From the NCBI GenBank assembly GCA_902799245.1, contig CADBZY010000002.1, positions 124,001 through 188,000 on the forward strand: a stretch of 64,000 bases of DNA, in the 5' to 3' direction. Both the position numbers and the translations under genes were made by a program. The notes beneath the pieces were generated by a model that ran no database searches, had not been told where the DNA came from, and worked only from the letters and a program-made list of their open reading frames with translations. The stretch is from an uncultured Ruminococcus sp. (GTDB lineage Bacteria > Bacillota > Clostridia > Oscillospirales > Acutalibacteraceae). Of the stretch, positions 44,051 through 52,776 are shown in pieces; position 1 is the first letter of the stretch, and each line of letters opens with the position of its first letter.

Positions 44051-44089
44051 AACGCGTCCGGTTCGCATTGCGTTCCGGGCGCGTTTTTT
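44051..44089 (+). terminator. Terminator of the Cys operon
   Basis: AACGCG-T-CCGG pairs with CCGG-G-CGCGTT, followed by a T-run. Confidence 0.85.
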
Positions 44090-44171
44090 GCTGACAGGAT
44101 GATGAATACAGGCTGTTTTCAATTTTCGTTGTAAAAAATGTCGTTTGAATCAAAATGCGGTTGCTATTTTT

Positions 44172-44200
44172 TTGTGATAGTGTTAAAATTCTAATATACT
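44172..44200 (+). promoter_or_regulatory. Promoter of the small protein/DUF4132 pair
   Basis: TTGTGA (44172-44177), 17 bases, TATACT (44195-44200), about 30 bases before the first start codon. Confidence 0.68.
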
Positions 44201-44231
44201 GATAACCTCATCAAAGGAGCGTTTAGCAGTC

Positions 44232-44654
44232 ATGCGTGAAATAAGCGTCAACATAAAATCCGCGGCAACCAAGCGGAATAAAATCAAGACCGTCACCGTT
44301 CCGTACGACGAAGGGATAACCGACGTAAAGGGACTGATAGAAGCAACCGTAGCGTGGTTCGTGAAGGACTACAACCAGCGGCGTGAAAACAGTGAGCTGC
44401 TGATTGCTTTGACATCCGAACAGATAGAGGACAAGGCGGCACAGGGGAAAATTTCCTTCGGTGTGAATTACGGAAACAAGGACGCGGATGTATCCAAGGC
44501 AACCGCCGACGCGCTGGAAGCCTTTTCCGACGGCATTGTCGTGATTTTTGCGGATGACAGACGGCTGCAAAGGCTGGATGAATCCATCGACATAACAGAC
44601 ATCCATAACCTGACCTTCATCAAGCTCACCATGCTGGCGGGCAGAATGTGGTAA
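44232..44654 (+). CDS. Unknown 140-residue protein encoded ahead of the DUF4132 protein
   Basis: No recognised domain. The start REISVNIKSAATKRNKIKTV and FDDRRLQ-like end are consistent with a compact alpha/beta fold. VKGLIEATVAWFVKDYNQRR is a likely helix; KISFGVNYGNKDADVSKATA and ALEAFSDGIVVIFADDRRLQ follow. No signal peptide or membrane helix. ATG 44232 follows AAAGGAG. It ends 33 bases before the DUF4132 gene, and the two share one promoter, so they probably work together. Confidence 0.72.
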   Translation: MREISVNIKSAATKRNKIKTVTVPYDEGITDVKGLIEATVAWFVKDYNQRRENSELLIALTSEQIEDKAAQGKISFGVNYGNKDADVSKATADALEAFSDGIVVIFADDRRLQRLDESIDITDIHNLTFIKLTMLAGRMW

Positions 44655-44687
44655 TTGATTTATCTCTGGAAAAGGAGTGAATTCTTA

Positions 44688-47600
44688 ATGGCAATACAAT
44701 CCGAAACAGTCGGAAAGCATTTCAAAAAATGGAATGAGCAGAACAAAGACAGGTTCGACGCTCTGAGCGACGAACAGAAGCGATTCGTCAATCATGTGGT
44801 GATCGACAATTACAGCGGCTATCAGATCAGCTACCCGATGGAACTTCCTTATCAGAAAATTGACCGCTTTTCCGACTTCGTGAAGGAGAAATTCGGCGCG
44901 GCGGTGGAATTGCTGGTGCCGGAGGATTTTCTCGGAGATTATTACGCCATGCTGGACAAATTCAATCAGTTCCAGTATTCCGAAACCTACTACCGCCGCA
45001 GCTTCCGCACGTCGGATTATTATCCCTTCATCGACAGAATGTTCCGCCTGACCTATTCCTACTACCTGCTGGATGTGCTGGGCTGCACTGCCGACAGCAC
45101 GGACGCGTTCGTGCTGAAAAATTACAAGGAACCTCTCGACGCGGTGAGGAAGAGCATGTTCGGTTATGACGCCTACATCATCGCCGGAAGGATTGACGCG
45201 GGCGACAGCAAGGTGATCGAAACGATCAGGGAAATGATCACCTCCGAAAACAACGCCGCCATTCTCACCACCGAGGTGATCAAGGGCATTATCTGTTCCT
45301 CCGACGATGAACTGCACGACCTGCTCTGCAAGCTGCTGATTGCCGCCGGACTCTCCGAGGGGCTGCGGCAGGCGATCTGCGAAGCCGCCGACTGCGGCAC
45401 CCGACAGGCCTTCATCAAACTGCTGCATGTCATCAGGGAGCAGAATTTCGTCCGCTTTGCCTCGGTCAAGCGCTCCATCGGCACATGGACGGGACTGGCG
45501 CGCTGGGAAGACCCCGACCGTCTGGCTGGCAAAATCGTAGAGGATGCCGTCCGCGCCCTGCAAAGCCGCGAGAACGCACTTGCCATGATCCACACCGACG
45601 ACCCCGTGGATATTTACCTCGGACTCTGGGCGCTGGGATTCAATGATGTCAATGACACGATGAATGTGATGCTTGATCTCGCAGGGGTAAACGGTGATTT
45701 GGAGAAAGAATGCGGCAGTGAAATGCAGCTCATGACGGTGGGTTATTTCTGTCATAACCTCGAACTGCCGGACGTTTCATCGAGAATCGCCGTAGCGGTG
45801 CTGGAAGCCCATCCGGAGGACTACAGGCTCTTTTCGCTGTATGACGGCGTATATGTGTTCCGGCGGTACAAAGAACAAAGCGCCACACCCGTTGTCAGGC
45901 AACTGCATGACGATAAAGAACTCGCGGCAAGGCACTATGAAATCCTCCTCCATATGTATGAAATCATGCCGGAGAAAAAGGTGGAATTCAACCCCATTCT
46001 CTACCCGTGGTATGCAAGCTATATGAGCAAGAGCATTCTGCTCATGTGCGCGCTGGAAGCCGCCTGCGTGATGGATGACGACGAAAAAATCGACTTCCTC
46101 TGCGGCAAGCTGTCAGAAGTGGAATCCGGCAGCCGCGCGCATGCGCTGGAAAAAATCGCAGCGAGACTGACCACCCCGAAACAGCGCGACACGGTGATCA
46201 ACGCTGTGGCCGACCGTGACGGATATACGCGCAAAAAGGCGGTGGAGGCACTCAAAAAGAAGGGGCTTTTCAGCTGCGAATACGCCGTGATTGAAACTTT
46301 TGCCAAATACAAGACAGCCGACCTGCGCGAAGGGGTGATTGATCTGCTGAAAGCCCGCAACCGAGAAGGGCTGAATGAAAGCCTTCTGCGTATGCTGCCC
46401 TCCAAGGAGGAAAACATACGTCTTGCCGCGCTCGACCTGCTCAAATACGCAATGGGGCAGCACAAGGATTTCGATTTTGCCGACGCCAAAGCGCTTGCCG
46501 CCGCCATTCCTTCCCCCAGCGAACGGGAGGAAATTCTTCTGGGCGAGATCATCGGGGGTTCCTCCTCTGCGGAAGCGACGAAGGAAAACGGTTACGGTCT
46601 GTACAACCCTAAGGCGGAGCTTGCGCCGATTGACTTCCGGCCGGATTGGAGCGCGGTCAGGGACTATCTTTCTATCGCTCCCGACGAGCTTGAAACAATT
46701 TATTCTTCCTTCCTGCGACTGATCGACGACAATGCGACCTTGGAATTCAAGGACGCTGCGGGGGAGGAACATCTTCTCGGCACCTTCAGCGGCACCTTCA
46801 TTCAGCCCTACTGGACATACCGCAGCGTGGACAAGGCGACGCTGTACGAAAAAATCCCCTGTCACGAGCTTTGGGCGAAATTCTACCGCGACGTCATTCA
46901 GACGCCCCGGCGCTTCTGGGCTGTGTATATCGGGCGCATGGACACAAGAACCGGCGACATCTCCAAGGTGGCGGATGAATCGATCGTCAGACTCATGGAC
47001 GGGATATTCGGCGGCATACCGTTTTCCGGGGTGGAAAAGCGACTCTGCGAAAGGGATGAGCGCTTTGGAAACAGGTACTTCTGGTACATGTTCCGGGCGG
47101 CAATGGAAAGCATCGCCAGCGAATTTCACCTGACGCTGCCATTAGAGATCATTCAGCAGGTGGTTGCATACTTTGCCAAGGAAGTATCCTATGATGATCT
47201 GTGGCTGGTAAGAACAAACAGCCCGAAGGACACGTGGAACGGCAAGAAATACAACATTCTCAGATACAGTCTGCCGGAGTATTTTATCGAACAGCTCCGG
47301 GAGCGTATGGACGAGGATTTTGAAGTAAGTTTCCGTCTGCTTCACGAGCTTGCGATTAAAAACGATCCTCTGGGGCATCTGGAAAAAGGCGATATCAAGG
47401 AGCATGAGGTGCGCCATGTCAATCCGCCGATAGCGTATTATGTCAAAGCCTGTCGCGAGGGAATGATCAGCGAGGATATTTTTTACAGAACGCTGCTTGA
47501 AAACTTTGGGGTAAAAGAAGCCGTGTCGAAGCTGGCTCCCTTTGTTTCCGGCAGGTTCAACCGGTATATCGCCATGGAGCGCAACGCGTTTTACGGGGTG

Positions 47601-49793
47601 CTGGGTGACGAATATAAAGCACAGCTTGACGAGGGCGAACTGCCGACGGACTCCGATTTTTGCAAATACGGCAACTCCATCGCTTCAAGGCTGATTGAAA
47701 AAATCCTCGACGTGGAGCTCAAACGCGGCGACAGTGAAACGGTCTTTTCCAAAGCGGTACTCAGAATCGACAAAATATACGGCATAGAACGACTGATAGA
47801 AATACTGAAAGCATTCGGCAGTGAAACCCTCAGCCGCACTTCGTACTGGTATGGCGTTACCGTCAGCAAAAAGCAGTCGCTCAGTCATCTGCTGGGCGTA
47901 TGCTGGCCGGCAGCCGGAGACAGCGCCGAAAAACTTGCCGAATTCATGAAAGGATCCAAGATCAAGCCGGACCGCCTTATCGAAGTGGCGATGTATTCGC
48001 CGCAGTGGATCGACATTATCGCGGAATATCTCGGCATTGTCGGCATGAAAAGCGGCTGCTACTACTTCATGGCGCACACTGCGGCCGCCATCAGCGACCG
48101 CACCAAGGCGATCATCGCCAAATACACGCCTCTCACCAAAGACGAGCTCAACGGCGGCTGTTTCGACGTGAAGTGGTTCAAGGAAGCGTATGGCATTCTC
48201 GGCGAAAAGACCTTTGACAAGCTCTACAAGGCGGCCAAATACACCTCCGACAACAACATGCACACCCGCGCGCGGAAATTCGCCGACGCGGCGCTGGGCA
48301 AGATGGATATTGCCTCCACCGAAGCGACCATCCACGACAAACGCAACAAGGATCTGCTGCTGAGTCTGGCGATCATTCCCTCCCAGGGTGCCGACGACAT
48401 TTTGCAGCGCTACGAATTCATTCAGAATTTTGCTCGCGAAAGCAAGCAGTTCGGCGCGCAGAGAAGGGCCAGCGAAGGCGCGGCGGCGCAGTTCGCCCTC
48501 AAGAATCTCGCCGTCACCGCCGGATACTCCGACGACACCCGCCTGACGCTCTCGATGGAAACCCAGCTTGTGCGCCAGCATATGGATTACTTCAAACCGC
48601 ATGACATCGGCGGCTATGAAGTGATGATCGCGGTGGAGAACGGCAAGCCCTCGGTGACCATCGCCAAAAACGGCAAGGCGCTGAAATCCGCGCCTGCCGC
48701 CATCAAGAAGGAAGAAGCCTTCACGGAAATCAAGGAATTCTGCGACAAGCTCAAACAGCAGTACAGCCGCACGGTGAAAATGTTTGAATTTGCCATGGAG
48801 GAGCGCAGTATTTTTCATTCCGGCGAACTGCTCATGCTGTGCGAAAATCCGGTCATTCAATCCATTGTGGAAAATCTGGTCTTTGTGTCTGCGGAAGGGA
48901 ATTTTGTCAGCGGCGTGATTGGCGGCGGCAGCTTTACGGACGCAGCGGGCAACCGCATTGCCGTAAATGACGAACAAAAACTGCGCGTCGCCCATCCCTT
49001 CGACCTGTACGGGCATAAGGTGTGGTCGGACTGGCAGAGGTTCTTCCTTGAAAAGGGCGAAAAAGACGGCGTCCGTCAGCCCTTCCGGCAGGTATTCCGG
49101 GAGCTGTATGTGAAACTGCCCGAGGAGCTTGACAAGGAGCGTTCGCTGCTGTTCGCAGGGAATCAGATCTCCACAGGCCGCACGGTGGGAGCGCTTAAGG
49201 GCAGGCGGTGGATTGCCGACTATGAGGACGGTTTACAGAAGGTGTATTACGCGGACGACATTATCGCCGGCATCTACGCGGTTGCCGACTGGTTCTCTCC
49301 CGGCGACGTGGAAGCGCCCGTGCTGGAGGGCGTCACCTTCGTCAACCGCCGCACCTATGAGCCGATAAAGATCAGAGACATTCCCGACATCGTTTACAGC
49401 GAGGTCATGCGGGACGTCGATCTGGCGGTCAGCGTGGCACATGCCGGCGGCGTGGATCCGGAAACCAGCCATTCCACCGTGGAAATGCGCAAGGTAATTC
49501 TCGACTTCAACTTAAAGCTCTTCGGCATCACCAACGTGACGTTTGACAAAAATCACGCGGTTATCGAGGGCAGGCACGGCCAATATTTCGTCCACCTCGG
49601 CAGCGGCGTGATACACAAATTCGGGGGACATCAGATCAATGTGCTGGCGGTGCAGAGCGGCAAAAAGAGCAAACTCTTCCTGCCGTTTATCGACGAAGAC
49701 CCCAAGACCGCCGAGATCATGACCAAGGTCATCACCTTCGCGCAGGACGACAAAATCAAAGACCCCTATATCATGCAGCAGATCACGGACTGA
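44688..49793 (+). CDS. Giant DUF4132-family protein
   Basis: 1701 residues, cytoplasmic. The middle N-terminal third has HEAT-like helical repeats (around 480-610: VINAVADRDGYTRKKAVEAL, VIDLLKARNREGLNESLLRM). The C-terminal third matches the DUF4132 core and its end domain: NRRTYEPIKIRDIPDIVYSE, SVAHAGGVDPETSHSTVEMR, YFVHLGSGVIHKFGG, LFLPFIDEDPKTAEIMTKVI. In E. coli the MolR/YehI relatives lie by MoxR-type ATPase and VWA genes; neither is present here. ATG 44688 follows AAAGGAG. No active site is recognised and the function is unknown. Confidence 0.85.
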   Translation: MAIQSETVGKHFKKWNEQNKDRFDALSDEQKRFVNHVVIDNYSGYQISYPMELPYQKIDRFSDFVKEKFGAAVELLVPEDFLGDYYAMLDKFNQFQYSETYYRRSFRTSDYYPFIDRMFRLTYSYYLLDVLGCTADSTDAFVLKNYKEPLDAVRKSMFGYDAYIIAGRIDAGDSKVIETIREMITSENNAAILTTEVIKGIICSSDDELHDLLCKLLIAAGLSEGLRQAICEAADCGTRQAFIKLLHVIREQNFVRFASVKRSIGTWTGLARWEDPDRLAGKIVEDAVRALQSRENALAMIHTDDPVDIYLGLWALGFNDVNDTMNVMLDLAGVNGDLEKECGSEMQLMTVGYFCHNLELPDVSSRIAVAVLEAHPEDYRLFSLYDGVYVFRRYKEQSATPVVRQLHDDKELAARHYEILLHMYEIMPEKKVEFNPILYPWYASYMSKSILLMCALEAACVMDDDEKIDFLCGKLSEVESGSRAHALEKIAARLTTPKQRDTVINAVADRDGYTRKKAVEALKKKGLFSCEYAVIETFAKYKTADLREGVIDLLKARNREGLNESLLRMLPSKEENIRLAALDLLKYAMGQHKDFDFADAKALAAAIPSPSEREEILLGEIIGGSSSAEATKENGYGLYNPKAELAPIDFRPDWSAVRDYLSIAPDELETIYSSFLRLIDDNATLEFKDAAGEEHLLGTFSGTFIQPYWTYRSVDKATLYEKIPCHELWAKFYRDVIQTPRRFWAVYIGRMDTRTGDISKVADESIVRLMDGIFGGIPFSGVEKRLCERDERFGNRYFWYMFRAAMESIASEFHLTLPLEIIQQVVAYFAKEVSYDDLWLVRTNSPKDTWNGKKYNILRYSLPEYFIEQLRERMDEDFEVSFRLLHELAIKNDPLGHLEKGDIKEHEVRHVNPPIAYYVKACREGMISEDIFYRTLLENFGVKEAVSKLAPFVSGRFNRYIAMERNAFYGVLGDEYKAQLDEGELPTDSDFCKYGNSIASRLIEKILDVELKRGDSETVFSKAVLRIDKIYGIERLIEILKAFGSETLSRTSYWYGVTVSKKQSLSHLLGVCWPAAGDSAEKLAEFMKGSKIKPDRLIEVAMYSPQWIDIIAEYLGIVGMKSGCYYFMAHTAAAISDRTKAIIAKYTPLTKDELNGGCFDVKWFKEAYGILGEKTFDKLYKAAKYTSDNNMHTRARKFADAALGKMDIASTEATIHDKRNKDLLLSLAIIPSQGADDILQRYEFIQNFARESKQFGAQRRASEGAAAQFALKNLAVTAGYSDDTRLTLSMETQLVRQHMDYFKPHDIGGYEVMIAVENGKPSVTIAKNGKALKSAPAAIKKEEAFTEIKEFCDKLKQQYSRTVKMFEFAMEERSIFHSGELLMLCENPVIQSIVENLVFVSAEGNFVSGVIGGGSFTDAAGNRIAVNDEQKLRVAHPFDLYGHKVWSDWQRFFLEKGEKDGVRQPFRQVFRELYVKLPEELDKERSLLFAGNQISTGRTVGALKGRRWIADYEDGLQKVYYADDIIAGIYAVADWFSPGDVEAPVLEGVTFVNRRTYEPIKIRDIPDIVYSEVMRDVDLAVSVAHAGGVDPETSHSTVEMRKVILDFNLKLFGITNVTFDKNHAVIEGRHGQYFVHLGSGVIHKFGGHQINVLAVQSGKKSKLFLPFIDEDPKTAEIMTKVITFAQDDKIKDPYIMQQITD

Positions 49794-49829
49794 TGAGCCG
49801 GGAAATACATTGACAAGGAGCAAAATAAT

Positions 49830-50909
49830 ATGTCAGACACAAATCGCGGCTGCTGTTTGAATGCCGCCGAAGAGCATGACATGCTGCAATTCATGCGCGG
49901 ATTTGCCATATTGCTGGTGGTTTTTCAGCATTCCGCCATCCTTTACTTTGACGCAGACTTTTGTATGCGCTTAATATCCTTTTGCGTTTTTATTGACGTG
50001 CATATTTTCATGTTTGTTTCGGGGTATTTGTTTGAGAAAAAACGCGCGGATTACCAAAAAATCGGAATGAAACGGTTTGCGGCAAAGAAGTTTTCTTCCC
50101 TCGGCGTGCCGTATCTCTTCTGGGAATGTGTATTTTATTTCGGCGCTTTCATCCTTTACCGGCTGCCGTTTTCCGCGGGTGCTTCACTGATGAACACGTT
50201 AGGATTCAGCAAGCTGTCGCTGTCGCAGATCTTTGTGGGACTGCTGACATTCCGGTATTCCTATATTCAACTGTACTGGTTCCTCTTTGCGCTGTTCTGG
50301 GTGTTTCTCATTAACTACGCTCTGACAAGAACATCCGGCCAGACACAAATCATTGCACTTGTATCGCTTTTTATACTGTTCTCCGTGCTGGCGGTTGTCT
50401 TTAAAAATGACCAGTCTATCCTGCTCAAAATTTCAAGGAGCTTTCTGACGTTCGGATTCGGCAGACTGTTTCAGAAGTTCAGACTCGGCAAGGCGTTTTT
50501 CAACGATCCGACGCTTTTGCTCGTTTCGCTGTTTGTCCTCTACTTTGTCTACAGAATACCTGTTTCCATACGGAACGAATACGTCGGCGCGACACTCGCT
50601 TCACTCCGGATAGCGGCGATTGGCATTGCCGGTATACTGTTCTTCTTCAACTTAAGTTCGTTTTTACTGGTTTACAAATCAGCGCTCACTAAAGCAATGT
50701 CAATTCTGGGGAATTATTCGTTGCCGATCTATCTGCTGCATAACCCGTTTATCGTTCACGCCAGCCATATTGTGTTTAAGAAGCTGTCCGTGCCGGATAT
50801 GATAGGCAATGTTTTTTCCATCGCGCTCGGACTGGTCATTCCCATTCTGCTGTACAAGGTTGTCATCAGGAAAAGCGCGCTGCTGTCGCGGCTGATGCTG
50901 GGAATCTGA
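49830..50909 (+). CDS. Acyltransferase-3 family membrane protein
   Basis: 359 residues with about ten hydrophobic helices. The N-terminal motif FMRGFAILLVVFQHSAILYF includes the family's catalytic-type His after the first helix; VDVHIFMFVSGYLFEKKR follows. Such proteins acetylate or succinylate surface glycans or carry sugars across the membrane. It starts 36 bases after the DUF4132 stop behind CAAGGAG, so it is probably in the same transcript. The glycan target is unknown. Confidence 0.88.
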   Translation: MSDTNRGCCLNAAEEHDMLQFMRGFAILLVVFQHSAILYFDADFCMRLISFCVFIDVHIFMFVSGYLFEKKRADYQKIGMKRFAAKKFSSLGVPYLFWECVFYFGAFILYRLPFSAGASLMNTLGFSKLSLSQIFVGLLTFRYSYIQLYWFLFALFWVFLINYALTRTSGQTQIIALVSLFILFSVLAVVFKNDQSILLKISRSFLTFGFGRLFQKFRLGKAFFNDPTLLLVSLFVLYFVYRIPVSIRNEYVGATLASLRIAAIGIAGILFFFNLSSFLLVYKSALTKAMSILGNYSLPIYLLHNPFIVHASHIVFKKLSVPDMIGNVFSIALGLVIPILLYKVVIRKSALLSRLMLGI

Positions 50910-50976
50910 TTTTTTATAATTTTATATTTTTATTTTTTATTTAAAAAAATCTCCGATTATTTTCATTTCTTTAAAG

Positions 50977-51055
50977 TATAATTAAGTTTAGGCAATTACA
51001 ATAAAGCCATAAGGTTCGGGAGACAAAAAAACGAACCGGAAGTAAACCTAAACTT
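50977..51055 (+). promoter_or_regulatory. Promoter -10 and nested inverted repeats before the beta-helix gene
   Basis: TATAAT at 50977-50982, with no good -35 at 17 bases. It is followed by an outer inverted repeat AAGTTTAGG (50984-50992) / CCTAAACTT (51047-51055) enclosing an inner stem GGTTCG (51013-51018) / CGAACC (51032-51037). The start codon is 33 bases beyond. It could be a structured leader or a DNA operator. It does not match a riboswitch class I recognise. Confidence 0.55.
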
Positions 51056-51087
51056 CAAAAGAAATAATATAATCGGAGGTATTCGTT

Positions 51088-52662
51088 ATGAATGAAGCCA
51101 AAAAGAAATGTGTCGCAACAGCGCTTTCGATCCTGTTCGCCATGTCGGTTATCACTACCAATGTCTACGCGGCATCGGACAACACGCCTCCCGGCGATCC
51201 TCCCGGCGGCAGCATGATGGGCGAACCGCCCGGAGATCCGCCTGACGGAAATCCTCCCGGAAATCCGCCGGACGGCAACGGCATGGGCGAAATGCCCGGC
51301 GGCGGAAGCACTTCCGTGAGCTACACCGGCGCCAGCACTATCGATTCCTCCGCCACAAAGAGCGACGCGGCCTACACAAGCACCACCGGCGGCGAGAACG
51401 CCCTGCTGGTATCGGGCGGCGAATCGACTCTCACCAATGTCACCGTTACCAAGTCCGGCGACGAAAGCGGCGAAAGCGCCGACTTCTACGGCACTAACGC
51501 GGCGATTCTGGTCTATAACGGCGCTACGCTCAACATGGAAGGCGGCAGCGTCACCACCAACGGAGCGCACGCCAACGGCGTATTCGCTTACGGCACAGGC
51601 ACGGTCAATATCAGCGACGCGACGATCAACACCACCGCCAACAATTCGGGCGGCATTATGGTGACAGGCGGCGGCACACTCAACGCCGTCAACCTCACGG
51701 TGGAAACACAGGGCAATTCCTCCGCGGCCATCCGCAGCGACCGCGGCGGCGGAACGCTCACGGTGGACGGCGGTTCCTACACCACCAACGGACAAGGCTC
51801 CCCCGCGATTTATTCCACGGCGGCTGTCACCGTCAATAACGCGCAGCTGACTTCCACCTCCTCCGAGGGCGTTGTCGTGGAAGGCGCGAATTCCGTCACG
51901 CTCAACAACACCGTTCTGACCGATACCAACCATACCCTCAACGGGCAGTCCGAGACCTACAAGAATATTTTCCTGTATCAGTCGATGTCCGGCGACGCCT
52001 CGGAAGGCACTTCCTATTTCACAGCCAGCAACAGCACCATCACCACCAACAAGGGCGATACCTTCTACATTACCAATACCAGCAGCATAATCACCCTGAC
52101 CAATAACGTCATTACCAACAACGACAGCACAGGCGCACTGCTCCGCGCGGAAGCGGCGGCCTGGGGCAACAGCGGCTCCAACGGCGGAAAGTTTCTATTT
52201 GACCTGATCCATCAGACGGCCGAGGGGGATATTGTGGTGGACAGCATTTCCGAATTGTCCATGGAACTGACGGAAGGCTCAACCTACAAAGGCGCTGTCA
52301 ACAGTGCCAATCAGGGCGGCAACGTTTTCCTCACGCTGGACGACACTTCCACCGTGGTTCTCACAGGGGATTCCTATGTGTCGGCTCTGTACAATGATGT
52401 ATCTGACAACAGCAATATTTACCTCAACGGCTATACGCTTTACGTTGACGGCACAGCTGTTTCCGCCAATGAAGGCACAGCTCCCGAAGTCACCGCCGAT
52501 GCCAATGCCGGTGCGGACAGCGCTTCTCAGGCGGTAAATGATTGTGACAGCGGCAACTGCACTCTAGTTGTCGTGATTGCCGGAATCGCCGTTCTTCTCG
52601 CGGCGGCAGGCTGCGCAGGCTATTTCATCGCCAAAGGCAGAAAAGAAAAAGCCGCCAAATAA
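51088..52662 (+). CDS. Secreted, membrane-anchored beta-helix surface protein
   Basis: 524 residues. A signal peptide (about 1-29, ending TTNVYAA) is followed by a Pro/Gly/Asp-rich collar (about 33-75, repeats like PPGDPP and GNPPDG). Then come many short strand repeats typical of a right-handed parallel beta-helix: GATLNMEGGSVTTNGAHANG, ISDATINTTANNSGGIMVTG. A C-terminal transmembrane helix follows (about 492-515, LVVVIAGIAVLLAAAGCAGY) with a basic stop-transfer tail GRKEKAAK. Catalytic residues of pectate lyases are not evident, so adhesion or glycan binding is likelier. ATG 51088 follows CGGAGG. Confidence 0.82.
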   Translation: MNEAKKKCVATALSILFAMSVITTNVYAASDNTPPGDPPGGSMMGEPPGDPPDGNPPGNPPDGNGMGEMPGGGSTSVSYTGASTIDSSATKSDAAYTSTTGGENALLVSGGESTLTNVTVTKSGDESGESADFYGTNAAILVYNGATLNMEGGSVTTNGAHANGVFAYGTGTVNISDATINTTANNSGGIMVTGGGTLNAVNLTVETQGNSSAAIRSDRGGGTLTVDGGSYTTNGQGSPAIYSTAAVTVNNAQLTSTSSEGVVVEGANSVTLNNTVLTDTNHTLNGQSETYKNIFLYQSMSGDASEGTSYFTASNSTITTNKGDTFYITNTSSIITLTNNVITNNDSTGALLRAEAAAWGNSGSNGGKFLFDLIHQTAEGDIVVDSISELSMELTEGSTYKGAVNSANQGGNVFLTLDDTSTVVLTGDSYVSALYNDVSDNSNIYLNGYTLYVDGTAVSANEGTAPEVTADANAGADSASQAVNDCDSGNCTLVVVIAGIAVLLAAAGCAGYFIAKGRKEKAAK

Positions 52663-52712
52663 TTCTTTATCATTGACATTCCCTCCAATTCTTTATACCT
52701 CTCTAAACCTGT

Positions 52713-52755
52713 GAAGCTCCCCTGTGTCCCATTCATTAAGACACAGGGGAGCTTC
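52713..52755. terminator. Two-way terminator between the beta-helix and GH97 genes
   Basis: GAAGCTCCCCTGTGTC (52713-52728) and its perfect reverse complement (52740-52755) with an 11-base loop, between convergent genes. Confidence 0.8.
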
Positions 52756-52776
52756 CGGCTTTGTGCGGTTTTGAAT

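Noticed and set aside
50984..51055. c-di-GMP or other known riboswitch in the beta-helix leader
   Set aside because: The nested stems lack the conserved core bases of the GEMM classes and other classes I can recall; kept only as an unnamed structure.
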